Assembly (NCBI GenBank): GCA_016293005.1
Contig: JAEDFA010000013.1
Location: 1-36,152, forward strand
DNA length: 36,152 nucleotides
Origin: Treponema sp.
GTDB lineage: Bacteria > Spirochaetota > Spirochaetia > Treponematales > Treponemataceae
Reading direction: 5' to 3'
The stretch's first letter is position 1, and each line of letters opens with the position of its first letter. Below are positions 23,379 to 32,617 of the stretch, piece by piece. The notes below the pieces were generated by a model that saw only the letters and a program-made list of their open reading frames with translations, was not told where the DNA came from and ran no database searches. Made by a program: the position numbers and the translations under genes.

Positions 23379-25247
23379 TTAGTTCAAAATTGCGCTTTTT
23401 TTCAAAATATTTGAAATTTTTTCCGCAAGAAAATCGTATTTTGCAGAGAATGATGCGGTTTTCTTTTTGAGCGGCGAAAAATTTTCTGATTCCGGGAAGA
23501 GTTGTTCTGTTTTTTGTTTTAATAATTTTTCTGTTGGAAAGAGAACTTTCATAAAATCGAGTGATTTTTTCTGGGCGGCGACGGTTAAAAACGAATTTTC
23601 AAGGTTTTGCAGCGTCTGAAAAATTTCTTCTTCAGGCAGAGCGTTTTGTAAAATCAGTTTTTTACTTTCGAGCGCGTTTTTTTCAGCGATTTTTTTTAGT
23701 TCTTCCAGTTCTGAATTAAAAATTTTGACTGTGGCGGAAAATTCTTGTTCGGAATGTTTTAGTTCGGTTTTGTAAAGTGAAAGGAATCTGCTTTTTTCCT
23801 GTGGAATTTCATTTTTTGAAAGAATGTCGCAAATCTCACAAGGAATTATTCCCGGAATTTTCAGGCTTTCTTTTGAGAGCGTGAAAGTTTTTATTTCTGG
23901 AAATTTTTGAAGGCGACTTTCAAACCACCATGCGAACATTTTCATCCGGTTGTCTGTTAAAACTTTTTTTCCATTGTAATCAAACCCGATTTGAGTATTT
24001 GCACTGAAAAGAAGCGGAAGGCTTTTTGTTTGTGCCGAAGCGATTTTTAAAGATTCTGTGTGAATTTTTTGTTCAAACTGGCTTCCTTTTATGTGAGTAT
24101 TTTTTTGTGGAAATGAAAGGTCGAGCCCGGAAATGAAAATTTCTTTTGCACCAGAGAATTCGCAGAAATTCCATGCCGTAGATGCGACTGAGCCGCCGGA
24201 TTCAAGAGTTCCTTTTTGAAAACTTAAATTTTCAAAATACTGTTCGAGGAAAAAATTTGATTTGCAGACAAGAATTTCTTTGCATTTAAATCTGAAAACT
24301 TGAGGAACGACTGAGGCTTCGGTGATTAATATAGAAGATTCTGATTTTAAATCTGAAATATGCCTGAACGCCCAGTATTGCGGGTCTGTTAAAATTATAA
24401 AATCCGGTTCAACATTCTGATAGAGGCACGCTTTTAACGCCGTATCGACGCAGACTAAAACAGACCTTTTTTTTATTTCGGCTAAAAACGGAAGAATTTT
24501 TTGAAGACTTGGACCGGCCGCGATAATCGTGAACGGAATTTTTTCTTCTGCGGAATTTTTATAAGGCAGAATTGAACGGCACAAAAAAGAAGTTTTTAAA
24601 TTTTTTAATGAATTTGAAATCCAGAGTTCGCCGAATCGTTCCAAAGTTGCTTCGTTGATTTTCTGTTTTTCGATGTTGCGTTTTATGAGCGTGTCGACGG
24701 CTGAAAAATATTGTTCAGCGTGAGAAATCTGGCTTTTTATTGAAAAAATTTTTATTGCACGGAATGAAAACTGGTTTAAGAGCGTAATTATTTGTTCCGG
24801 CGTGCAGGAAAGTGCAAGTGTTAAATTCTGAATTTTAAAAACATTTTCCCAGTCGGTTATGCACAGCGAAGCAAAAAATCTTGAAGGTTCTGGCTCGATA
24901 ATTACAAAATTTTTAAAAGGAAAAATTTCTGAAGCCAGAACCACAGAATAGCCTAAACCGAAGGCTTCAAAAATTAGTGTTTCATCGTTTTGAGCGGTGG
25001 AAATTAAATTTTGCGCTTCTTTTTTTGGCGCGTAACCTGAATGGAGTTTTTGTTCGGTTTGAGAATCGATTGCAGTAAGTTCACCGGATTTTGCAGGAAC
25101 GATTTTCCAGAACGGATAAAGATTTTGGTTTTCAAGCGGCGTATCTTGGAATTCGGTATAAAACTGAATTTGTTTATTGAACATTTGGAAAAGAGACGGA
25201 AAACGATTTTTAAATGCCTGAATGTTTTTATTCCAGATTGAGTTCAA
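23379..25247 (-). CDS. Maf-type motility-associated glycosyltransferase (DUF115)
   Basis: Likely transfers a nonulosonic or related sugar to flagellin in the cytoplasm; 622 residues. The central DUF115/MAF_flag10 region shows the family features: FTIIAAGPSLQKILPFLAEI (a Rossmann-like start, about 239-258), VCVDTALKACLYQNVEPDFII, LTDPQYWAFRH, ESGGSVASTAWNFCEF and KEIFISGLDLSF. The N-terminal domain (about 20-230) contains EAFGLGYSVVLASEI and FVIIEPEPSRF. The C-terminus is Glu/Lys-rich and helical. The start is a TTG at 25245-25247 with GGAGA nine bases upstream, inside the last codons of the PBP gene (20-base overlap), so translation is coupled. Spirochaete flagellar filaments are periplasmic; modification of their flagellins is the natural target but is inferred. 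Confidence 0.85.
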   Translation of the reverse strand: MNSIWNKNIQAFKNRFPSLFQMFNKQIQFYTEFQDTPLENQNLYPFWKIVPAKSGELTAIDSQTEQKLHSGYAPKKEAQNLISTAQNDETLIFEAFGLGYSVVLASEIFPFKNFVIIEPEPSRFFASLCITDWENVFKIQNLTLALSCTPEQIITLLNQFSFRAIKIFSIKSQISHAEQYFSAVDTLIKRNIEKQKINEATLERFGELWISNSLKNLKTSFLCRSILPYKNSAEEKIPFTIIAAGPSLQKILPFLAEIKKRSVLVCVDTALKACLYQNVEPDFIILTDPQYWAFRHISDLKSESSILITEASVVPQVFRFKCKEILVCKSNFFLEQYFENLSFQKGTLESGGSVASTAWNFCEFSGAKEIFISGLDLSFPQKNTHIKGSQFEQKIHTESLKIASAQTKSLPLLFSANTQIGFDYNGKKVLTDNRMKMFAWWFESRLQKFPEIKTFTLSKESLKIPGIIPCEICDILSKNEIPQEKSRFLSLYKTELKHSEQEFSATVKIFNSELEELKKIAEKNALESKKLILQNALPEEEIFQTLQNLENSFLTVAAQKKSLDFMKVLFPTEKLLKQKTEQLFPESENFSPLKKKTASFSAKYDFLAEKISNILKKSAILN

Positions 25248-27096
25248 TAATCGTGTTCTCCGTTAAAGGAGTTCCTGGAGCAGGCGATTGATTTTTTACC
25301 CAGCCGGAACCGTTTATGTTTAATTTTAAATCTTTTCTTGAAAGGAGCGGTGAAAGTTCCCGTTTGCTGAATCCTGAAAAATCTGGAACGGTGTCTTTGA
25401 TTACGATTGTCTGCGGATTTTCAACTTCGTTTGTTCCGTTGTAGATAAAAGTGTCCGCGTCGCCTCTGCTGAGCCCAAGATGGTCGATGATTTCATCAGC
25501 AGTATCTTTTATTAAAGGCGCAACTATTCGTCCGGCAAGATATTCTCCCTGAGCTTTTTGTATTACAATGTACAGAATTACCTGCGGATTGTCGATTGGG
25601 AAAATTGCCATACAGTTTGAGAGAAAGTCTGTGTCGCTGTAACCGCCTGATTTTTGGTCTGCCATTTGTGCTGTTCCAGTTTTTACACCGATTGTGATGT
25701 CTTTTATGTTTGCCCGCGAGCCTGTTCCGGTTGTGGCAGTCGTTTCCATACAGCTTAAAATGTAATCTGCCGTCGATTTTTTCAAAATTCTTTCTTTTTT
25801 TTGTGGAATGTGTTCGGATTCGATTGAACCGTCTTTGTTCGTAATTTTTTTTATCACGGAAAGCTGAACTGGATAACCGTCATTTGCAAGTGCAGTTGCT
25901 GCCTGAACCATTTGAAGTGCGCTTACGCTGATTTCCTGACCGATTGCGATTGTTGGTTTTGTTCTTCCGCTCCATCTTGAACTGCCGGCTTCTTTTAAAA
26001 GACCTGATGTTTCGCCCGGAAGTTCGATTCCTGTTTTTGAACCGAATCCAAAATTTTTTAAATCCTGAATGAACTGTTCGTCTGAAATTTTATCGCTTAT
26101 TTGACCGATTACATCGTTGCAGGAATATTTTAACGCTTCCCGCGCGGTGAGTCGTCCGTGATGTTCAAGACATTTTATTCGGATTGTTTCGCCGCCTTTA
26201 AATTTTTTTTCGTAAACGCCGTCGCATAAAAAAGTGTCGCCTGATTTTAAAATTCCGTGGTCGTAAATTGAAGCGACTGTAAAAATTTTAAAAACGGAAC
26301 CTGGCTCGAATGCTGAAATTGCAGGTCTGTCGATTGTTTCTTGAATTTTGGAATCGGAATAGTTGTTTAAATCTGACGAAGGAAGGCTTATATACGAAAG
26401 AATTTCGCCGGTTTTGGCTTCGCAGGCAATTAGCATAAAACTTTCGCATTGAGTTTTTTCCATTGCTTCGTGAGAAAGTTTTTCTAGTTTATATTGAAGG
26501 TTTGCGTCGATTGTGAGAAAAACATTTTTTCCGTGATGATAATTTAATTCGTCGTCGGGAATCGGCTGAAGAACTGACTGCATTGAATATTCTATGCCCG
26601 AAAGTCCGATTCCGTCATTTCCCATGTAGCCGATTAACTGAGATGCAAGTGATTTTTCGGGGTAGATTCTTCCAGGAATTTTGTCGTAGCGCACGAAAGA
26701 ATACTGATTGTCATCTGTTATATCTTTTAAAATGCGGTAATCATCCTCGGAAATTTTTCTTTTTAAAGAAACATAGTTTTTTTCTGAATTGAGGTCTATT
26801 TTTGAATTGATTTTTGATTCCGGGATTTGAAGAACCTGTGAAACATCTTTTGCGAATTGTTTTTTGTCTGGAATTTGTTTTGGAGAAACGCCGACATTAT
26901 AAAAATTTGCCTGAACTGCAAGCGGTTTTCCGTTGCGGTCGACGATGCTTCCTCTTTCTGTAATGTGTGAATAAATTTTTGTTTGCGACGAAGGAATTAA
27001 GGCAAGTTTTAAATAAAATGCTAATTCAGTAAGAATGATGAGACCTGCGAAAATTAATGCCGCGATGAGGAATCTTCTCCTGAAAAAATTATTCAT
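25228..27096 (-). CDS. ftsI: Class B penicillin-binding protein with C-terminal PASTA domain
   Basis: Peptidoglycan DD-transpeptidase in the inner membrane, probably for septum formation; 622 residues. One transmembrane helix at about 10-33, then the dimerisation domain beginning ITERGSIVDRNGKPLAVQ. Transpeptidase motifs: SVFK at 267-270 (nucleophile Ser267 in FEPGSVFKI), SCN at 325-327, KTGT at 472-475. A PASTA domain fills the last 60 residues (VPDFSGFSKRELSPLL to NQSPAPGTPLTENT). FtsI/SpoVD-type rather than elongation PBP2 is suggested by the dimerisation block, but the name is provisional. The ATG overlaps the lepB stop (ATGA) and the downstream gene overlaps this one. Confidence 0.88.
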   Translation of the reverse strand: MNNFFRRRFLIAALIFAGLIILTELAFYLKLALIPSSQTKIYSHITERGSIVDRNGKPLAVQANFYNVGVSPKQIPDKKQFAKDVSQVLQIPESKINSKIDLNSEKNYVSLKRKISEDDYRILKDITDDNQYSFVRYDKIPGRIYPEKSLASQLIGYMGNDGIGLSGIEYSMQSVLQPIPDDELNYHHGKNVFLTIDANLQYKLEKLSHEAMEKTQCESFMLIACEAKTGEILSYISLPSSDLNNYSDSKIQETIDRPAISAFEPGSVFKIFTVASIYDHGILKSGDTFLCDGVYEKKFKGGETIRIKCLEHHGRLTAREALKYSCNDVIGQISDKISDEQFIQDLKNFGFGSKTGIELPGETSGLLKEAGSSRWSGRTKPTIAIGQEISVSALQMVQAATALANDGYPVQLSVIKKITNKDGSIESEHIPQKKERILKKSTADYILSCMETTATTGTGSRANIKDITIGVKTGTAQMADQKSGGYSDTDFLSNCMAIFPIDNPQVILYIVIQKAQGEYLAGRIVAPLIKDTADEIIDHLGLSRGDADTFIYNGTNEVENPQTIVIKDTVPDFSGFSKRELSPLLSRKDLKLNINGSGWVKNQSPAPGTPLTENTIIELNLE

Positions 27097-27602
27097 TTTT
27101 TTATAACTTTACCCATAATGTTTTTAGTTGAAATGAAACCGTAATCCCGTGAATCTATTGAATAATCGTAATTGTCGCCGATAGCCATTATGTAACCTTG
27201 CGGAACCTGACTGAACTGACTCAAATTTTTGAATTGTTCTTTGCTGATTGGAATTTTTGTTTCTCCTAATGAAAGAGTATACTGTGAGTTTATTAAAAAA
27301 TCTAGTTTATCGCCGCCGACTGCAACGCATCTTTTTATGACGATTTTGTTTTCATGCAGGAAAATAACGATGTCGTCTTTTTTAGGTTCTGACCATTTTA
27401 TTAAAAAATTCTGCGTAAAAGGAATTAAAAGACCATAAGCGATTTTTGAAACTGCAACTTTTGAACCGTCTTTTAATGTTGGTTCCATTGATTTTCCGCT
27501 TATGTGATAAATGTCAATCAGAAAAAATTTTATGAAGAAACCTGCGAAAATTCCGAGTGCAATACACAGAATCAGAAGTTTTTTTTTGGGTAAATTGTTC
27601 AT
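27093..27602 (-). CDS. lepB: Signal peptidase I
   Basis: Membrane-bound serine protease that removes signal peptides from exported proteins; 169 residues, a short single-helix form. The helix spans about 8-30. The catalytic Ser38 lies in ISGKSMEPTL, and the general base Lys90 in VIKRCVAVGGD. Box E is IGDNYDYSIDSRDYGFIS. It is the first gene of a three-gene operon with PBP and Maf-type genes, overlapping the PBP start by four bases. TAGAAT lies 12 bases before the ATG and no ribosome binding site is seen, so the leader should be only about six bases. Confidence 0.93.
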   Translation of the reverse strand: MNNLPKKKLLILCIALGIFAGFFIKFFLIDIYHISGKSMEPTLKDGSKVAVSKIAYGLLIPFTQNFLIKWSEPKKDDIVIFLHENKIVIKRCVAVGGDKLDFLINSQYTLSLGETKIPISKEQFKNLSQFSQVPQGYIMAIGDNYDYSIDSRDYGFISTKNIMGKVIKK

Positions 27603-27614
27603 ATTTTTGAATTT

Positions 27615-27643
27615 ATTCTAATACGGACTTAATTTTCTGTCGA
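27615..27643 (-). promoter_or_regulatory. Promoter of the lepB operon
   Basis: Minus strand: TCGACA (27638-27643), 17-base spacer, TAGAAT (27615-27620), each one mismatch from consensus. The predicted leader to the lepB ATG is about six bases without a Shine-Dalgarno. Confidence 0.6.
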
Positions 27644-27653
27644 TAGAAAAAAT

Positions 27654-28874
27654 ATGGAAATTATCAATTACATCGGATATGAAAACCGAAAGAAAAATGT
27701 TTTTGACAGTTTTAGGGAAAATTTTTATGATTTTCAACGCAGAAAACAGAAACGGAATTTTATTTCTGTAGATTACGGTTATTCTCCGGCAACGATAAAA
27801 AAATCTTCTTCTCAAATTGAAAGTCTTTCCTTCAGGGAATTTCTTTCATTGCTTGGAAGTTTTGTGAGTTTTGTTCAGCGGAATATAAAAAAGATTTTGC
27901 TTGCAGGAAGTGCAGCGTTTATTCTTGTGTTTTCAGCAGTTTTGTCCGTAAAAGTTTATTCTTATTTGAAAAATCACTCAGGACCGCTGGATTTGTCACA
28001 GACTGAAGATATGGAAATTTCGGCTTTGAATCAGATTATGGCTGTATTTGCGCTAGAAGAAACTGTCGGCGGCGCGTACAATGAAGACGGTTCTCTCGTA
28101 GAATCTTATTCAGACCAGAAAATTGAACAGGTTTTTTCTCAGCCGGTTACTTTTCAAAATTATAAAATTCAGAATGGAGACACGATAAGCGGAATTACTC
28201 GAAAATTCGGGCTGAAAAATATTTCTACGCTGATTGCCGTGAACGACATCGACAATGTTCGGCTTATAAGTTCCGGGCAGACTTTAAAAATTCCTTCGAT
28301 TGATGGATTGATTTATACAGTTCAGAAAGGAAATTCGATTCAGGGAATTTCTGCAAAATACAATGTTACGCTTGAAGATTTGCTTGATGTAAACGAACTT
28401 GAGTCTAGTGAACTTCAGGTTGGTCAGCGGCTTTTTATTCCGGGAGCAAGGCTTGACAACGAAACGCTTCATAATGCTCTTGGCGACAGATTCATTGTTC
28501 CAATTTCGGCAGGTTACAGGCTTACTTCAAAATTCGGAAGGCGTGCAGATCCGTTTACCGGTGCAATTTCAAATCACACTGGAATCGATATGGCATGTCC
28601 TACGGGAACTCCAATTTATGCTTCAATGAGTGGAAAAGTTGCTTTTGTCGGTTATTCAAATATTTTCGGGAATTATGTGATTGTAAATCATTCGAAAGGT
28701 TATCAGACGCTTTATGCCCACATGTCAAAAATTGAAGCAAAAAAAGGTCAGTGGGTAAGTCAGGGAACAAAAATCGGTTTAGTAGGTTCGACAGGTTATT
28801 CTACAGGTCCGCATCTTCATTTTACTGTATACAAAAACGGAAAACTCGTTGATCCGCTTACACTTTTAAAATAG
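27654..28874 (+). CDS. LysM / M23 peptidoglycan endopeptidase
   Basis: Membrane-anchored cell wall hydrolase, 406 residues. A cytoplasmic N-terminal part (1-78) is followed by one transmembrane helix (about 79-104, KKILLAGSAAFILVFSAVLS). Two LysM domains bind glycan: NYKIQNGDTISGITRKFG (about 169-186) and YTVQKGNSIQGISAKYN (about 221-237). The C-terminal M23 (LytM-type) domain has zinc ligands His308 and Asp312 (NHTGIDM) and the HLHF motif at 387-390, with His356 in LYAHMS as the remaining active-site residue, so it should be active, unlike degenerate divisome LytM factors. It diverges from the lepB/PBP operon across 51 bases, fitting a shared envelope role. No good promoter or ribosome binding site was found for it. 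Confidence 0.9.
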   Translation: MEIINYIGYENRKKNVFDSFRENFYDFQRRKQKRNFISVDYGYSPATIKKSSSQIESLSFREFLSLLGSFVSFVQRNIKKILLAGSAAFILVFSAVLSVKVYSYLKNHSGPLDLSQTEDMEISALNQIMAVFALEETVGGAYNEDGSLVESYSDQKIEQVFSQPVTFQNYKIQNGDTISGITRKFGLKNISTLIAVNDIDNVRLISSGQTLKIPSIDGLIYTVQKGNSIQGISAKYNVTLEDLLDVNELESSELQVGQRLFIPGARLDNETLHNALGDRFIVPISAGYRLTSKFGRRADPFTGAISNHTGIDMACPTGTPIYASMSGKVAFVGYSNIFGNYVIVNHSKGYQTLYAHMSKIEAKKGQWVSQGTKIGLVGSTGYSTGPHLHFTVYKNGKLVDPLTLLK

Positions 28875-28896
28875 TTTGCGTTTTATTGGAGAATTT

Positions 28897-29127
28897 ATGA
28901 AACCAGAAACAGTTTGCTGCGGTTGCGGAAAGACGATTGAAAAAGCTTTCGTTTATTGTCCATGGTGCGGACATTTGAGGAATTCTTTAGAAAAAAGAGA
29001 ATTTTTTGACACTATGGAAAACGAATTCGATTACGCATATTTCAACGAAAAGTCGAAATATATTGAAAGTATTGAAAAAAGGCTTCAATTACTGGAAAAT
29101 GAACTTGATGTATTCATCGGAAGGTAA
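28897..29127 (+). CDS. Small double-CxxC zinc-ribbon protein
   Basis: 76 residues from the ATG at 28897, which has GGAGA about six bases upstream; the longer reading from a TTG at 28876 would lack a ribosome binding site. Two CxxC knuckles, CCGCGK (Cys7/Cys10) and CPWCGH (Cys21/Cys24), should hold one zinc. The remaining 45 residues are charged, with a heptad-like helix at the end (YIESIEKRLQLLENELDVF) that suggests coiled-coil dimerisation. No signal peptide, so cytoplasmic. It follows the M23 gene by 22 bases and is probably in the same operon. Function unknown; protein-protein contact is more likely than catalysis. Confidence 0.75.
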   Translation: MKPETVCCGCGKTIEKAFVYCPWCGHLRNSLEKREFFDTMENEFDYAYFNEKSKYIESIEKRLQLLENELDVFIGR

Positions 29128-29203
29128 GCTGATTTTGATGTTAATTCGATTTCGAAATGAATTCGGAAAAACATAGAAATTTTTAAATAACGGCAGGTTT
29201 AGG

Positions 29204-31405
29204 ATGAAAAAATTTTTTGCTGTCATCGGAATTTTATTTTTTTCTATATATTCAACTTTTGCCGGAATAAAATTTGAAAACGGCGACATAAATAAAAACG
29301 ATGAAATTCTTTTTACGGTTCAGCAGGACATTCCTGGAACTTTTAAATACAGTACACTTGTAAAAACTTCTGTTCAAAATCTTTCAGAAACTGAACTTTT
29401 CACTTCTTTCCCGGAACAAATGGAACTCCTTGACGGCGGAAAAATTCTCCAGCTTAGAAATCGCTACGGAATTTCGCATATTGATTTAAAAACCGGCAGA
29501 TTTAAATGGCGTTTTCAGAAAAAAAATATTCCTGTCGTTTCTTCGCGTCTTTCTTCTTGCGCTGTAAGCCCTGACGGAAAATGGATGTGCTATTTTCAGA
29601 AAACTGGCTGGGCGACTGGATTTTTAATCCTTGAAGACACAAAAACCGGAAAAAGAAAAACAATAGATTCCAAGGCGCATTTCAATTATGACACTGTTCC
29701 CGTAAAATGGAGTGAGGACAGCAGTATTTTTGTTTACGAAAAAGGTGATTCAGTTTACTTTTGCAGCCCGGAAGGATTTTTAAAAGGATTTGAAGTTTCT
29801 GAAAATTTCAGGAAAATCGGTTCTGGTTCTATTAACAGCGTAAATTTTGCAGGCGGAAAATATTTAATTTACATCGACGGTGATTTGATTTACAGAATCG
29901 GCGTAAAAGAAATGTATACGACCGGGCTTTATTCGCAAATCATCGGAAAAGGAAAAGCGCTTGGACGGCTTCCGGCAGTTTTTGATTCTAAAAGAGATAT
30001 TTTTTCTTGCAACGATTTTTTAAGCGAAATTTTTGTGATTCAGAACGGAAAATTTTTTAATTATTACAAAATCAATTCTCCGCTTTGTGAATATCTCGAT
30101 GTTGAATTTTCGGGACCTTTTATTTCTTCTGATTCTACTTTGCTTGACGCTCAGGTTTTTTGGTCAGATTCTTCAAAACCGATTGTTTGGGTTCGTTCGC
30201 TTCCATATTCTGGCGAAAAAATCGTTTCAAAAGCGTTTTCAGTTTCAAAAGAATTAAAAGAAGTAATCAGCCTTGAAGATTCAGGTTTTCCGTATTTGAG
30301 CCCGAATTCTCAGAAAATTGCATTTTTTTCCGGCGATAAAGTTTTTGTTTACGACACTGTGAACTGGAAAAAACTTCGCGAAATTTCAGGTGAAAAAATC
30401 GTCAGCATAATCTGGCAGGACGATAACACGCTGATTCTGGGTGGCGAAAAAACTATAAGAAGCTGGAATATTTATTCAAATGTTTTCAACACGGTTTTTC
30501 TTTCTTCGTGCGATAATGGATATTTTCTTGATGGAAAAATTTTTGCAGAATTCAACGATGGAATGACATTCGTTTTCGACGATGAAAATAAATTATGGAT
30601 TACAAAAACCGATGCAAAAAATCACGAAAATCAGATGAACAACGGACGCTACAGAATTTTCTGCGGAACAACACCGAATTCGGATTTTGAAAATGCCGTT
30701 TATGTCAGGACTTTGAGCGGAAAACCTGTTACGACTGCGGTTTATGCAGATTCTGTTAAGCGAAAATCAAATCCTCAGGAAGTTGCGCTTGTTTTTGATG
30801 CTTATGATAGCGCAGAAGGTCTTTCAAGAATTTTATATGAACTTGATAAATACAAAGTGACGGGAACTTTTTTCTTGAATGGAGAATTTATCCGCCGTTA
30901 CCCGAACGAAACGCGTCAGATTGCAAATTCAAAAAATGATTCAGCCTCGATGTTTTTTACTTCTTCAGATTTGCTCGGAAAAGAATTTGTAATTAATGAA
31001 GAATTTATCAGGCGTGGTCTTGCAAGAAACGAAGACGAATTTTTCGCGTGCACAAAAAAAGAAATTTCGCTTTTCTGGCATGCGCCTTATTATCAGGCAA
31101 ATTCTGTAATAAAAGAATTCGGGGCGAAGGCTGGTTACACATATATTTCTCCAAAATTGAAAGATTTTGACAATGTAACGCTTGAACAGGCTTTGTTTGA
31201 AAATAAAAAATATGTTTCGACCGCAGATTTAATCGATGAAATTATGAATGTTTTGAAAGTTTCCGGCGGCGGAATTGTTCCTGTAACAGTCGGAATTTCA
31301 AAAGGTTCACGAGTTGACTATCTGTACGATTATCTTCCTCTTCTTTTGAGTGCAATTCTCGATGAAGGTTATAAAGTCATTCCTGTAAAATATCTTCAGC
31401 AGTAA
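29204..31405 (+). CDS. Exported beta-propeller protein with degenerate NodB-like domain
   Basis: 733 residues with a signal peptide (MKKFFAVIGILFFSIYSTFA, cleavage near 20). Residues about 50-500 consist of WD40-like/TolB-like strands (LSSCAVSPDGKWMCYFQ, KWSEDSSIFVYEKGDSVYFC, PYLSPNSQKIAFFSGDKVFVYD, IWQDDNTLILGGEKTIRSWN), a probable beta-propeller. From 526 on it resembles a polysaccharide deacetylase (CE4) domain: VALVFDAYDSAEGLSRILYE, VTGTFFLNGEFIRRYP and FWHAPYYQANSVI. The catalytic FDD is FDA, the HxxxH zinc ligands are absent (QIANSKNDSASMFF), and RPPYG is HAPYY, so deacetylase activity is unlikely. A glycan-binding envelope protein is the reasonable reading. The ATG follows an AGG-containing stretch. 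It lies 76 bases after the zinc-ribbon gene. Confidence 0.75.
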   Translation: MKKFFAVIGILFFSIYSTFAGIKFENGDINKNDEILFTVQQDIPGTFKYSTLVKTSVQNLSETELFTSFPEQMELLDGGKILQLRNRYGISHIDLKTGRFKWRFQKKNIPVVSSRLSSCAVSPDGKWMCYFQKTGWATGFLILEDTKTGKRKTIDSKAHFNYDTVPVKWSEDSSIFVYEKGDSVYFCSPEGFLKGFEVSENFRKIGSGSINSVNFAGGKYLIYIDGDLIYRIGVKEMYTTGLYSQIIGKGKALGRLPAVFDSKRDIFSCNDFLSEIFVIQNGKFFNYYKINSPLCEYLDVEFSGPFISSDSTLLDAQVFWSDSSKPIVWVRSLPYSGEKIVSKAFSVSKELKEVISLEDSGFPYLSPNSQKIAFFSGDKVFVYDTVNWKKLREISGEKIVSIIWQDDNTLILGGEKTIRSWNIYSNVFNTVFLSSCDNGYFLDGKIFAEFNDGMTFVFDDENKLWITKTDAKNHENQMNNGRYRIFCGTTPNSDFENAVYVRTLSGKPVTTAVYADSVKRKSNPQEVALVFDAYDSAEGLSRILYELDKYKVTGTFFLNGEFIRRYPNETRQIANSKNDSASMFFTSSDLLGKEFVINEEFIRRGLARNEDEFFACTKKEISLFWHAPYYQANSVIKEFGAKAGYTYISPKLKDFDNVTLEQALFENKKYVSTADLIDEIMNVLKVSGGGIVPVTVGISKGSRVDYLYDYLPLLLSAILDEGYKVIPVKYLQQ

Positions 31406-31515
31406 AATTCAGTAAAATCTGCTGATTTTAAAAATGAAATGCTGGCATGTTTTCGGGGCGTTAATTGTGGTTAAGATTTTGTGAAAATTGCCGATGATAA
31501 AATGAGGTGGTTTAA

Positions 31516-32562
31516 ATGAAATTTTGCATTGATTTGAAAAATTCTTTTTCTGAAAAAATTTTTTCCAAAAAACAGTTGAATTTTATTTTTATTTTTTTAT
31601 GTCTTCTCGTGTTCAGCTGCGCAGAAAAACCACCGGAAGAAATTTTAAAGCCTGATGTTAAAGACGGTAATGGAAGTATTGTCGTTTCAATCGCAAAAAT
31701 GGAAGGAGCAAAATATCTGAACATTTTCCGCGCTGAATACAATGATACTATAGAAAGTTCTGAACCGGATTTTGAAAAACGCCTTTCTACTATTTACAAT
31801 ATTGCTCAGGTTACTCCGAAAAACGATGTTTTGACTTCTTATGTTTTTATAGATAATTATTTTGTAAGAGGACACAATTATTGTTACAGAATGCGTTACT
31901 GGGACGGAATTTCTTATAAAGTTACAAGCTGGTCAGACCCGATTTCATCAAATTCCAATAATATAAAATTTTTAACAGATGCTGATTTGAAATATTCTAT
32001 TCCAGATGGTGCTTATTTTCTGTTTGACAGCGAATTAAAGCAGCTTCAAATAAAATTTGACGGCAGTGAAAAAGAAATTACGGATATTTCAAATTTTGAT
32101 TCTTACATCGACGGGAAAGGCTTCAGACCGGCTCTTGCGTTTAGTTATGGAGAAGGTAATGACGAAGTTGTAAAAATTTTTACTTCACAGATAAAGATTG
32201 AACTTACAGAATCAGCAAAACCTATAGACCTTCGTTCGCTTTTGACAGACGATTTTTTTGACAAAGACATAAAGTTGAAATATATCGTTTCACAGAAAAA
32301 CAATGAGAATAATAAATACACGCCTTCAGGTTCTTCTGATGAAAAAGAAATTTATTACACAGAATATTTATGGTCGCTTCCAAGGGAAATTTCTTTGAAA
32401 GACATTGAAGGAAAAGAGCTTGAAACGATTAAAATCCCGAAAAACACAGCGGAAGAAGGCGGCGATTATTCAAATATCGGAATTGAAGGCGGAAATGCAG
32501 CAACTGTTTCTCCGTCCGTAAACATTCTTCCAGATTATTCATCGGCGTTGATTTCGTTTTAG
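31516..32562 (+). CDS. Lipoprotein of unknown function
   Basis: 348 residues. A long N-terminal region (about 20 residues, Lys/Ser-rich) precedes a hydrophobic stretch and the lipobox LLVFSC (Cys35), so the protein should be lipid-anchored. After the Cys, a fibronectin-III-like beta domain is plausible: GSIVVSIAKMEGAKYLNIFRAEYND, then YCYRMRYWDGISYKVTSWSDP. The rest is beta-rich and acidic, ending in a Gly/Asn-rich tail (NIGIEGGNAATVSP). GAGGTGG at 31505-31510 is a good ribosome binding site. I recognise no enzyme. It is the last gene before the mobile cassette, whose left repeat begins 28 bases after the stop; the gene appears intact. Confidence 0.72.
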   Translation: MKFCIDLKNSFSEKIFSKKQLNFIFIFLCLLVFSCAEKPPEEILKPDVKDGNGSIVVSIAKMEGAKYLNIFRAEYNDTIESSEPDFEKRLSTIYNIAQVTPKNDVLTSYVFIDNYFVRGHNYCYRMRYWDGISYKVTSWSDPISSNSNNIKFLTDADLKYSIPDGAYFLFDSELKQLQIKFDGSEKEITDISNFDSYIDGKGFRPALAFSYGEGNDEVVKIFTSQIKIELTESAKPIDLRSLLTDDFFDKDIKLKYIVSQKNNENNKYTPSGSSDEKEIYYTEYLWSLPREISLKDIEGKELETIKIPKNTAEEGGDYSNIGIEGGNAATVSPSVNILPDYSSALISF

Positions 32563-32589
32563 CAAATTTTTATTCAAGCTTAAAATAAA

Positions 32590-32613
32590 GGCTCTGTACG
32601 GAACAAATGTTGC
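32590..32613. repeat. Left terminal inverted repeat
   Basis: Begins GGCTCTGTACGGAA (32590-32603), identical to the reverse complement of 34990-35003, and continues to TTGC at 32610-32613 with three mismatches to its partner. Confidence 0.8.
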
Positions 32614-32617
32614 TAAT

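Noticed and set aside
29128..29203. Palindrome ATTTCGAAAT with GAATTC-like flanks
   Set aside because: The flanks are out of register, there is no T run, and it may be chance in A+T-rich sequence.
31413..31430. Hairpin TAAAATC-TGCT-GATTTTA after the propeller gene
   Set aside because: Stem almost wholly A-T and no T run after it; not supported as a terminator.
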